The translations under genes were made by a program, and so were the position numbers. Below the pieces are notes generated by a model. That model searched no databases and was not told the origin of the DNA. It worked only from the letters and a program-made list of their open reading frames with translations. A stretch of DNA of 6,321 bases from Porphyromonas sp. (lineage in GTDB: Bacteria; Bacteroidota; Bacteroidia; Bacteroidales; Porphyromonadaceae): positions 1 through 6,321 of the forward strand of contig JASBZJ010000109.1 of NCBI GenBank assembly GCA_029983495.1, given 5' to 3'. Positions 1 to 6,303 of this stretch are shown here, piece after piece. Every line of letters starts with the position of its first letter. The stretch's first letter is position 1.

Positions 1-1181
1 AACGTATCGCGTGCAATCATCAATTCTTCATCGGTAGGTATTACACAAACCTTAACCTTGCTTTCGGGGGTTGAAAGAAGAGCTTCCTTACCACGGAGGT
101 TTTTGTTCTTTTCACTATCAAAGTGGATGCCCATAAACTCCATATTACTACAAACAAAGTCGCGTGTGCGAGGTTGGTTTTCACCTACTCCACCAGTAAA
201 CACAATTAAATCTACACCGCCCATAGCAGCAGCAAACTCGCCCACATACTTCTTTATTCGATACTCATACATATCAAGGGCAAGAATAGCTCGTGGTTTT
301 CCTTCCTCAATGGCATTTTCGATTTCGCGCATATCACTACTTATCCCCGAAATACCAAGTACACCGCTCTTTTTGTTTACCATGTCCGAAAGTTCTTTGT
401 ACGAAAATCCCTCTTTTTCAGCGAGGAAAATTAGCATACCAGGGTCAACAGCTCCGCAACGTGTACCCATCATTAGTCCATCAGTTGGTGTAAGGCCAAG
501 GGTTGTATCGATACATTTACCGTTAACGATTGCATTCATCGAAGCACCATTACCAATATGGCAGGTAATAATTCTACAATTGTTATAATCAAGACCCGTA
601 AATTCACAAGCTCTTCGGCTTACATAACGATGGCTCGTTCCGTGGAACCCATAGCGACGTATTCCATATTTTTCGTAATACTCGTAAGGGATGGGGAACA
701 TATACGCTTTTGGCTCCATGGTTTGTTGGAAAGCCGTATCGAAAACGCCAACCTGAGGTGTAGTTGGAAGAAGCTTTGTAACAGCTTCGATGCCTTTAAG
801 CGTTGCGGGGTTATGAAGGGGAGCTAGGTCGATACAACTTTCAACCTTTGCAACAACATCATCGTTAATAAGCACACTTTCGGTAAACTTATCACCACCA
901 TGAACCAACCGATGCCCTACGGCATTAATTTCGTTGAAGTTTTTAATGCAACCATAGGTATCGCTCGTTATGGTTTGTAAAATAAATTCGATAGCTGCAG
1001 TATGCTCAGGAAGGTCTTTTTCAAGAACAACCTTTTCGCCGTTTGGCTGAGTAAGTTTAAGGAACGAGCCCTCGAGCCCCAAGCGTTCAACCACGCCCTG
1101 AGCTTTAACCGTACCTTCGGGCATGCCCAATAGTTTATATTTAACCGAGCTACTACCACAGTTTAGAACAAGGATATTCAT
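1..1181 (-). CDS. ackA: Acetate kinase, 3' end cut by window edge
   Basis: Cytoplasmic acetate kinase, which transfers phosphate between acetyl-phosphate and ADP to give acetate and ATP, the last step of the Pta-AckA pathway. The frame is open from the ATG at 1181 to the left edge (393 full codons). An in-frame stop lies just upstream (TAG at 1196-1194), so the start is secure. Visible signatures are the N-terminal phosphate-binding motif NCGSSS (residues 7-12), HRLVHGG with H90 and R91, DTAF with D148, HGTSH with H180 and H184, R241 in MGTRCG, and TDEE at 383-386. N7, R91, D148, H180 and R241 fall at the same numbers as the catalytic residues known from Methanosarcina thermophila acetate kinase, and E385 is one off its E384. 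The family is usually about 400 residues, so only roughly 5-10 C-terminal residues are missing. It lies 107 bases downstream of pta with no -7 box between them, so co-transcription with pta is likely. Identity is nearly certain. Confidence 0.97.
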   Translation of the reverse strand, partial: MNILVLNCGSSSVKYKLLGMPEGTVKAQGVVERLGLEGSFLKLTQPNGEKVVLEKDLPEHTAAIEFILQTITSDTYGCIKNFNEINAVGHRLVHGGDKFTESVLINDDVVAKVESCIDLAPLHNPATLKGIEAVTKLLPTTPQVGVFDTAFQQTMEPKAYMFPIPYEYYEKYGIRRYGFHGTSHRYVSRRACEFTGLDYNNCRIITCHIGNGASMNAIVNGKCIDTTLGLTPTDGLMMGTRCGAVDPGMLIFLAEKEGFSYKELSDMVNKKSGVLGISGISSDMREIENAIEEGKPRAILALDMYEYRIKKYVGEFAAAMGGVDLIVFTGGVGENQPRTRDFVCSNMEFMGIHFDSEKNKNLRGKEALLSTPESKVKVCVIPTDEELMIARDT

Positions 1182-1239
1182 AAGGTTATTGTACTACTTT
1201 GTTATTGCATTAAATGAAAATAAAAAAGCATACCCATCC

Positions 1240-1279
1240 CCAATAGCCTCTCCCATTGGGAAACGAGAGAGGTTATTGG
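1240..1279 (-). promoter_or_regulatory. Intercistronic hairpin between pta and ackA
   Basis: Seen directly: a 13-base inverted repeat (1240-1252 and 1267-1279) with 12 of 13 positions paired and a 14-base loop, just after the pta stop. In the minus-strand transcript the one flaw is an A-C mismatch. A T-rich run (six Ts at 1227-1222, then T-rich) follows, but only after a 12-base spacer, which is too far for a textbook intrinsic terminator. Inference: it may be an mRNA stabiliser, a processing site, or a leaky terminator that sets the pta:ackA ratio. The last 9 bases of ackA's leader repeat one arm (see findings). Confidence 0.6.
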
Positions 1280-1288
1280 AAAGAGTTG

Positions 1289-2290
1289 CTATTTACCAAG
1301 GGCAAGCCCTGCGGTAATGATAATCATGTTATAGATATCTTCGGGCGACGAACCACGCGAAAGGTCGTTTACAGGTGCAGCCATCCCCTGAAGGATAGGA
1401 CCAATAGCTACAGCTCCACCAAGACGTTGTACTAGTTTGTAGCCAATATTACCAGCCTCAAGCGAAGGGAAAACTAAAACATTTGCACTACCAGCAACCT
1501 TGCTTTCGGGAGCTTTAAGTTTGCCAACACTTTCCACTAAAGCGGCATCGGCTTGCATTTCGCCATCAATCATTACTTCGGGTGCTAATTCCTTGGCAAG
1601 CTTTGCGGCTTCAACAACGCGATCCACATCCTCGCCCTTACCACTACCCATAGTGGAGTAACTAAGAAGAGCTACACGAGGCTCCATATCGGCAAGCGAA
1701 CGAGCCGTACGAGCACTTGCTACAGCAATTTCGGCAAGTTCTTTGCTATCGGGGTTAGGTGTAACTGCACAGTCGGCAACAACTACCAAACCATCCTTAC
1801 CGTATTGTTTTTCTTTACAGAAAAGTAGAAAGGCACCGCTTACTACCGAAATCCCTTTTTGGGTTTTAATGATTTGTAATGCAGGGCGCAGAACATCGCC
1901 CGTAGTGTTTATAGCTCCAGCCAAATAGCCATCGGCATCACCAGCTTTCACCATTAAAGCACCAAAGTAGAGGCGATCCTCAACTAGCTTCTGAGCTTTT
2001 TCGCTAGTCATACCTTTATGCTTGCGCAATTCAACAAGCAAATTAGTATACTGATCTTTTTTTTCGGCCTTTACAGGATCAATAATTGTTGCTTCGCCAA
2101 TGTTTTTTAAACCAAGCTGTTCTGCTTGCTTTTTAATGGCTTCTTCATTACCAAGAAGAATAGGTTTGGCTATTTTCTTTTCGAGAATTTGTTCAACAGC
2201 CTGTAGCGTACGTGGTTCATCGCCTTCAGGCAACACGATGCGCTTAGGGCTTTCTACAAGTCGACTTGAGAGATGCTCTATAAAATCCAT
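1289..2290 (-). CDS. pta: Phosphate acetyltransferase (short, single-domain form)
   Basis: Cytoplasmic phosphotransacetylase interconverting acetyl-CoA plus phosphate with acetyl-phosphate plus CoA; it supplies the substrate of the acetate kinase encoded next. At 333 residues it is the short form without the N-terminal DRTGG/AAA-like regions of enterobacterial Pta. Family signatures visible are VLPEGDEPRTLQA near residues 19-31, KAGDADGYLAGA and NTTGDVLRPA near 115-135, ADCAVTPNPDS, SYSTMGSGKG, GEMQADAALV, and the C-terminal block NDLSRGSSPEDIYN. In that block S311, R312 and D318 have the same spacing as active-site S309, R310 and D316 of the M. thermophila enzyme. The ATG at 2290 begins the standard N-terminus (MDFIEHL) and is preceded by an A-rich leader (GAAAATAGA) rather than a clear Shine-Dalgarno. 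The stop is TAG. It is first in a probable pta-ackA unit and has a candidate promoter at 2428-2421. The related phosphate butyryltransferases are the main alternative, but the ackA neighbour argues strongly for Pta. Confidence 0.96.
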   Translation of the reverse strand: MDFIEHLSSRLVESPKRIVLPEGDEPRTLQAVEQILEKKIAKPILLGNEEAIKKQAEQLGLKNIGEATIIDPVKAEKKDQYTNLLVELRKHKGMTSEKAQKLVEDRLYFGALMVKAGDADGYLAGAINTTGDVLRPALQIIKTQKGISVVSGAFLLFCKEKQYGKDGLVVVADCAVTPNPDSKELAEIAVASARTARSLADMEPRVALLSYSTMGSGKGEDVDRVVEAAKLAKELAPEVMIDGEMQADAALVESVGKLKAPESKVAGSANVLVFPSLEAGNIGYKLVQRLGGAVAIGPILQGMAAPVNDLSRGSSPEDIYNMIIITAGLALGK

Positions 2291-2377
2291 TCTATTTTCT
2301 TATTTCAAAAGGGATTTACCCCGTTAACTAAATATCCAACTACGTGCGGTAAACTAAACATACCACATAAAATATTT

Positions 2378-2419
2378 ACGGAGGAAATTCTCACTTTTAC
2401 GAAACGAAAACCCCTCCGT
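2378..2419 (-). terminator. Hairpin after feoB, possible terminator or pta leader stem
   Basis: A perfect 7-base GC-rich inverted repeat (ACGGAGG/CCTCCGT on the transcript, at 2419-2413 and 2384-2378) can be extended inward by two G-U pairs. The nominal loop is 28 bases. Downstream the transcript reads AAATATTTT, only moderately T-rich. It sits 30 bases after the feoB stop and directly abuts the candidate pta -7 box. It could be a weak feoB terminator, or a stem at the very 5' end of the pta-ackA mRNA. The loop is long for an intrinsic terminator, hence modest confidence. Confidence 0.4.
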
Positions 2420-2420
2420 G

Positions 2421-2428
2421 CAAAGGTA
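2421..2428 (-). promoter_or_regulatory. Candidate pta-ackA promoter, -7 box
   Basis: The minus strand reads TACCTTTG, a full match to the Bacteroidota sigma-ABfr -7 element TAnnTTTG. No good TTTG -33 element is seen at the usual 19-21 base spacing. Transcription would start about 5-7 bases downstream (near 2416-2414), giving a leader of about 125 bases before pta. The box lies 22 bases beyond the feoB stop codon. Confidence 0.5.
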
Positions 2429-2449
2429 CTACATTTTAGTATACTGTTT

Positions 2450-4993
2450 TTACCCAAGCCCTAATAATAACCCACCCTGGTAAACAATAAACGATACTAT
2501 CCAAGCAAGTATACAGGTATAAGCGATAACAAATAGGGACCATTTCCATCCTCCAGCTTCTCGTCCAATGGCAACCACTGTTGCAATACATGGAAAGTAT
2601 ATAAGCACAAATACCATAAAAGTAAAGGCGATTAGAGGGGTAAAGGAGGGGTTACCTGCGCTATCGGTATCGGCAAGTAATTTTTCCGATATTTTGGCCG
2701 TTGCCCCATCCGAATCATCTTTATCGCCTGTGTATATAACTCCCAATGTACTAACAACCACTTCCTTGGCAGGCAATCCCGAAGCTATTGCAACACTCAT
2801 TTTCCAATCGAAACCTAACGGAGAAAGAACAGGCTGAATACCTCGTCCAATTCGCCCTAAATACGAATCTCGCTGTTGCTGTATATTAGCGACTTCGGTT
2901 AATTGCAAAGTTTGTTTTTCCTTTTGCTCGGTTGTTAGGGTATTGTTATTTTCAACTTGGGCTATTGCAATATCGCGTTGTTGCATAACTTGCTTTCGGG
3001 GGAAATAACTTAAAACCCAAATTACCACCGAAACTACTAGTATTACGGTACCCATTTTTTGTAGATACATACGGCTTCGGCTCCACATATGGGCAACTAC
3101 AGAACGCGAAGTGGGCAATCGGTATGGTGGTAGCTCCATAACAAAAGGTAAATCTTCCTTTTTGAACATCGACTTCCGAAATACCCATGCCATAATTACA
3201 GCAAGCAAAATACCCAATGCATAAAGCGAAAAAAGTACTAACCCAGCACGATTTGGGAAAAAGGTACCCGCCAACAATATATACACAGGTAAGCGCGCAC
3301 TACAACTCATTAGGGGATTTACAAGTATAGTTATAAGTCGGCTCTGTTTACTTTCAATGGTTCGCGTTGCCATAATCGAGGGCACATTACAACCAAAGCC
3401 CATTACTAAAGGTATAAAGCTTTTACCATGTAAGCCCATACGATGCATTAACTTATCCATTAAAAAGGTAGCTCGTGCCATATAGCCAGTATCTTCCATA
3501 ATGGATATAAACAAGTAAAGCAATATTATTTGGGGTAGAAAAACAATTACACCTCCTACGCCGGCAATTACACCATCAACAATTAAATCTGTAAAGGGGC
3601 CCTCGGGCATAATATTACTTACTTGTTGCCCAATCCAATCCACAAACATTTCAATCCTCTCTTGGGGGTATGCTCCTAAAGTAAATGTACCCTGGAACAT
3701 TATTACAAGGAATAGAACAAATATAGGGAAGCCCCAAATTTTATGAAGCAGTATTCGATCCACCTTATCGGTAATGGTTTTAACCCGCGAACGGTGTGGA
3801 CGATAAGTTTCGCGTAACGCCCCAGCAATAAAACCATATCTTTGGTCGGTAATTACAGTTTCAACCGAATATTTACCCAATAAATCCTGTGCTTTTTTTA
3901 ATTGAAAAGCTTTAGCTGATAGAATAAAATCGCCCTTAGGTTGAGCTTTTACAAGCTCCTCAAGCTGAGCATCACCTTCGAGCAACCGAACTGCAATATA
4001 CCTTGCAGGTAGAATACGGTCGAGAGCCAGATTTTTTTCGATTTGCTTAGCCAATTCTTCTACTCGGGGTTCAAGCACCGTTCCATAGGGTATAGGTATA
4101 TGCCGTTCGCTATTTTTACCTTCAAGCTTATTTTCGTAGGTAATAACCACCATGGCTAACAGGTTATCAATTCCTTCAGCAACACGGCCAACGGTAGGGA
4201 TCATTGGGATATCGAGCAGTTCCTCAAGTAAAGGTATGTTCAACTTGGATCTACTGCGCCTAAATTCGTCGAACATATTTAATGCCACCACAAGAGGTAA
4301 CCCAAGCTCCTTTAATTGTATGGTAAGGTATAAGCTCCTTTCGAGGCTTGTTGTATCAACAACATCAACCACCACATCGGGGCGAGTTGCTGGTGTAGTT
4401 AAATAATCACGAATAAATAGCTCCTCAGGGCTGTAAGGAGATAGCGAGTACGCTCCAGGTAAATCAACAATCTCAATTAAATAATCGCCAAAATACAAAT
4501 GAGCCGTATGAGCTTCTACCGTAACCCCACTGTAATTCCCTACTTTTTCGTTTTTGCCACTAGCGATATTAAAAATCGAGGTTTTTCCACTATTGGGGTT
4601 ACCAACTAAGGCTACACGTATTTTCTTTAGATTGTTTCTATTTCCATGAAAGCCTCTGCTATGCGAAGGGAGTCCTTCATCTAAAAGCATGGTTGCATCG
4701 CCTACCGAAAACGATTCATTTTCAGAATATTCTTCTGTTATAGGCGCAAAATCCTTGCTCTGCTGTAGGGAAATCTTTTCAACTTCAATTAATTCTGCAT
4801 CTTTTTGTCTAAGGGATACATTGTACCCCATAATTCGATAATACACCGGATCCTTAAAGGGAGCATTAAGTATTACCTTAACTTCCTTACCCTTAATAAA
4901 GCCCATTTCGAGGATACGTTTACGAAAAGCACCTTCGCCACGAACCTCTTTAATTAAGCCTATTTCGCCAGTTTTTAACCCCGAGAGTTTCAT
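2450..4993 (-). CDS. feoB: Ferrous iron transporter, FeoA-FeoB fusion
   Basis: Inner-membrane Fe(II) importer with a cytosolic GTPase domain. The chosen ATG gives 847 residues. Order: FeoA SH3-like domain (about 1-73), polar linker (about 74-123), FeoB G domain, GTPase-linked helical region (to about 400), then the membrane part. G-motifs are GNPNSGKTS (131-139, P-loop), T158 in GVTVE (G2), DLPG (177-180, G3) and NMFD (239-242, G4 of NxxD type usual in FeoB). The membrane part has hydrophobic segments near 421-437, 475-498, 582-605, 647-664, 786-808 and 818-843. It also has the conserved FeoB block GFGCNVPSIMATR (532-544, C535) with NPLMSCSARLPVY following, and FPCIATV near 800. A Gln-rich hydrophilic insert spans about 666-712. 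The frame extends 10 codons upstream to a TTG at 5023, but that TTG lies inside a promoter -7 box and the FeoA domain begins right after the ATG, so 4993 is preferred. FeoAB fusions are known in Bacteroidota. It is probably monocistronic. Alternative functions are unlikely. Confidence 0.96.
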   Translation of the reverse strand: MKLSGLKTGEIGLIKEVRGEGAFRKRILEMGFIKGKEVKVILNAPFKDPVYYRIMGYNVSLRQKDAELIEVEKISLQQSKDFAPITEEYSENESFSVGDATMLLDEGLPSHSRGFHGNRNNLKKIRVALVGNPNSGKTSIFNIASGKNEKVGNYSGVTVEAHTAHLYFGDYLIEIVDLPGAYSLSPYSPEELFIRDYLTTPATRPDVVVDVVDTTSLERSLYLTIQLKELGLPLVVALNMFDEFRRSRSKLNIPLLEELLDIPMIPTVGRVAEGIDNLLAMVVITYENKLEGKNSERHIPIPYGTVLEPRVEELAKQIEKNLALDRILPARYIAVRLLEGDAQLEELVKAQPKGDFILSAKAFQLKKAQDLLGKYSVETVITDQRYGFIAGALRETYRPHRSRVKTITDKVDRILLHKIWGFPIFVLFLVIMFQGTFTLGAYPQERIEMFVDWIGQQVSNIMPEGPFTDLIVDGVIAGVGGVIVFLPQIILLYLFISIMEDTGYMARATFLMDKLMHRMGLHGKSFIPLVMGFGCNVPSIMATRTIESKQSRLITILVNPLMSCSARLPVYILLAGTFFPNRAGLVLFSLYALGILLAVIMAWVFRKSMFKKEDLPFVMELPPYRLPTSRSVVAHMWSRSRMYLQKMGTVILVVSVVIWVLSYFPRKQVMQQRDIAIAQVENNNTLTTEQKEKQTLQLTEVANIQQQRDSYLGRIGRGIQPVLSPLGFDWKMSVAIASGLPAKEVVVSTLGVIYTGDKDDSDGATAKISEKLLADTDSAGNPSFTPLIAFTFMVFVLIYFPCIATVVAIGREAGGWKWSLFVIAYTCILAWIVSFIVYQGGLLLGLG

Positions 4994-5020
4994 TCTTTTG
5001 AATTTATGAGTTTCGTTTTG

Positions 5021-5028
5021 CAAAGATA
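5021..5028 (-). promoter_or_regulatory. Candidate feoB promoter, -7 box
   Basis: The minus strand reads TATCTTTG, a perfect TAnnTTTG. The predicted start of transcription (about 5016-5014) would give a leader of only about 20 bases before the ATG at 4993. No convincing -33 TTTG is present 19-21 bases upstream, which can mean dependence on an activator or simply a weak -33. The box overlaps the alternative TTG start codon, so a transcript from this promoter could not use that TTG. Confidence 0.6.
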
Positions 5029-5068
5029 CAGTACTTTTCTGTGCTACTGACCACTCTATTAAGGGTTG

Positions 5069-5106
5069 AAAAAAGGATTACTTCGAAAAAACTACCGAAG
5101 TAACCC
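5069..5106 (-). terminator. Intrinsic terminator of the head-GIN gene
   Basis: On the minus strand a stem GG(x)TTACTTCG/CGAAGTAA(x)CC has 8 continuous pairs, one mismatch, then 2 G-C pairs. It has a 10-base loop (5095-5086) and is followed at once by six Ts (5074-5069). It begins 32 bases after the stop of the head-GIN gene and about 40 bases upstream of the feoB promoter box, so it insulates feoB from the upstream gene. An outer stem (TTAAGGG at 5059-5065 with CCCTTAA at 5105-5111) is also possible. Confidence 0.85.
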
Positions 5107-5137
5107 CTTAAGAAAAAAGTAGCCTATAATATATTTG

Positions 5138-5980
5138 TTATTGGAATATGGCTTTGCTACGACCCGACGTAACAGATTTTACTACGTTTTGTGGTTGACC
5201 TTTACATTTTAATATAGCATTTCCCGATAGCGAGTACCCCAACGAGGCTGGCGAATTAATTTCAACCTTGGCATTGCCCGATAAAGTAACTGTTGCACGA
5301 TTTGAGTTTACATCATCAGCATCAATTTCGCTATTGCCCGAAGCCACTAAAGTAAGGTTTTCGGTTTTGCCCTTAAAGTCGCACTTCGAGCTCCCTGAAT
5401 TGCGAACTACTACTGAGCTACTATTACGAACATCCATATCGACCTTGCTCATACCCGAAAGGGTAGCAACAACAGAACCAACAAAGGTGCCATCAACTTC
5501 CGAACGACCTGAAGAAGTGATTACAATTGTTGGGCTCTCGATAAAAAGATCTTCTACTTCGCTCATACCCGATGTTGCGAGGTTAAATGTTGAAGGCGAA
5601 AAATTACCTCGAGCTTCAATTTTTGTTCGTCCACTTGCCGAAAGAGATATTAAATCGTTGGTTGTAATTTGAACTTTTACCCTACGAGGAAACTTGTTAT
5701 TACTGTTATCAATAACAACACGATTCCCATTTTGTATTACCCGTAATTCGTTTATTGCACGTGTTGCCCCGAGTACGGTAATCGAAGGTGTGGCTCCATA
5801 ACTAAGCGAAACTTCAACATCGCCCCTTACTTGCAAGCTATTAAAAGCTGTTACCGAAATAGTTTTGCTGTTTGTATTATTGTTACGTTGAGCCCAAGCA
5901 CAACCAGTTGTTACAACTCCAGCAAAAAGTATGAGCATAGCAAATACTATGTTCCGCATTGTAAATACTGTTTTTTCCAT
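5138..5980 (-). CDS. Exported head-GIN domain (DUF2807-type) repeat protein
   Basis: Exported or membrane-attached protein of 280 residues resembling the 'putative auto-transporter adhesin, head GIN domain' family common in Bacteroidota, whose molecular function is not established. The N-terminus is a signal peptide: a short charged start, a hydrophobic core from about I11 to V23, then TTGCAWAQ. Cleavage could be by signal peptidase I after AWA (residue 30), or by lipoprotein peptidase at C27; the -3 Thr makes the lipobox imperfect. The typical head-GIN opening follows (VTAFNSLQVRGDVEVSLSYG, about 43-62). Then come nine Ser-Gly-x-(Ser/Thr/Ala) motifs, with the Ser at 116, 137, 157, 175, 195, 214, 234, 252 and 272. 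The 18-21 residue period is what a beta-solenoid would give. No catalytic motif is visible. The ATG at 5980 is used; a second ATG at codon 8 would also leave a signal peptide. It has its own terminator and candidate promoters. The family call is confident; the role (surface, adhesion, envelope) is inference only. Confidence 0.88.
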   Translation of the reverse strand: MEKTVFTMRNIVFAMLILFAGVVTTGCAWAQRNNNTNSKTISVTAFNSLQVRGDVEVSLSYGATPSITVLGATRAINELRVIQNGNRVVIDNSNNKFPRRVKVQITTNDLISLSASGRTKIEARGNFSPSTFNLATSGMSEVEDLFIESPTIVITSSGRSEVDGTFVGSVVATLSGMSKVDMDVRNSSSVVVRNSGSSKCDFKGKTENLTLVASGNSEIDADDVNSNRATVTLSGNAKVEINSPASLGYSLSGNAILKCKGQPQNVVKSVTSGRSKAIFQ

Positions 5981-6021
5981 GATAACTTTATTTTGTTACT
6001 ATAAAATGAGCTTTTAGCCTA

Positions 6022-6201
6022 TTATGAACCCAAAAGTACTAAGGAGCTATTGCAAGAACAACAGAACCAATCGGTTGCAAACGACCGCACCATAATCGAG
6101 CCGTATAGATAAAGTGGAAGCAGTGAGAGTGAAGGAAACGGGAGTATACTAAGGGTACGGAACCTAGCCCGAATCCATGAAACAATGTCACAATTTTCCA
6201 T
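6022..6201 (-). CDS. Doubtful small ORF, 59 codons
   Basis: ATG at 6201 to TAA at 6024-6022; not recognised. The predicted peptide starts MENCDIVSW, has a Leu/Ser/Pro-rich hydrophobic stretch at about residues 16-38 and a Cys cluster CCSC at 47-50. In its favour, a perfect -7 box (6235-6228) lies at a distance that would give a leader of about 20 bases. Against it, there is no ribosome site, the composition (many Ser, Leu and Cys) looks like chance translation, and its 3' end overlaps the candidate -7 box of the head-GIN gene. More likely it is untranslated leader or spacer. Confidence 0.15.
   Translation of the reverse strand: MENCDIVSWIRARFRTLSILPFPSLSLLPLYLYGSIMVRSFATDWFCCSCNSSLVLLGS
6031..6038 (-). 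promoter_or_regulatory. Candidate proximal promoter of the head-GIN gene, -7 box
   Basis: The minus strand reads TACTTTTG, matching TAnnTTTG. A partial -33 element (TTGT at 6061-6058) lies at the expected 19-base spacing. Transcription would start near 6026-6024, leaving a leader of about 45 bases before the ATG at 5980. Confidence 0.5.
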
Positions 6202-6227
6202 TAGGCAACAGTTTCAATAGGCTGTAG

Positions 6228-6235
6228 CAAAGATA
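6228..6235 (-). promoter_or_regulatory. Candidate distal promoter upstream of the head-GIN gene, -7 box
   Basis: The minus strand reads TATCTTTG, identical to the feoB -7 box and in a similar context (a C follows the box in both). No TTTG -33 element is found at the standard spacing. It lies about 32 bases downstream of the T-run of the preceding terminator. It would produce either a head-GIN transcript with a leader of about 240 bases or a separate short RNA. Confidence 0.4.
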
Positions 6236-6267
6236 GCACTTTCAGAACAAACATTCCCTACTAAAGC

Positions 6268-6303
6268 AAAAAAAAGACTAAGGAGTTGTGTTACCCCTTA
6301 GTC
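6268..6303 (-). terminator. Intrinsic terminator of an off-window minus-strand gene
   Basis: A perfect 8-base stem GACTAAGG/CCTTAGTC (6303-6296 and 6283-6276 on the minus strand) with a 12-base loop is followed directly by eight Ts (6275-6268). The T-run is on the minus side only, so it ends transcription coming from the right, implying another minus-strand gene just beyond 6321. Confidence 0.85.

Noticed and set aside
58..588. 176-codon open frame on the plus strand
   Set aside because: It is exactly antisense to ackA, whose catalytic motifs are all intact; the peptide resembles no family and reflects codon bias of the real strand.
968..1159. 63-codon minus-strand frame overlapping the ackA N-terminus
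   Set aside because: Out of frame with ackA through its conserved N-terminal region; no ribosome site and no recognisable protein.
2324..2353. TTACC...GGTAA inverted repeat in the pta leader
   Set aside because: Only five pairs with a long AT-rich loop; not distinguishable from chance.
2952..3188. 78-codon minus-strand frame inside feoB
   Set aside because: Lies wholly within the uninterrupted feoB coding frame and shows no family features.
5024..5137. Search for a classical Fur box upstream of feoB
   Set aside because: No stretch resembles the GATAATGATAATCATTATC-type consensus or the DtxR-type palindrome.
5268..5672. 134-codon open frame on the plus strand
   Set aside because: Antisense to the repeat region of the head-GIN gene; the repeated Ser-Gly codons keep the opposite strand open.
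6178..6228. 16-codon plus-strand ORF beginning MKQCHN
   Set aside because: Too short, no promoter or ribosome site, in a spacer where all other genes run the other way.
6037..6285. ACTAAGGAG occurs twice and ACTAAGG a third time in the spacer
   Set aside because: One copy is part of the terminator stem; spacing is irregular and no longer similarity surrounds the copies, so chance is adequate.
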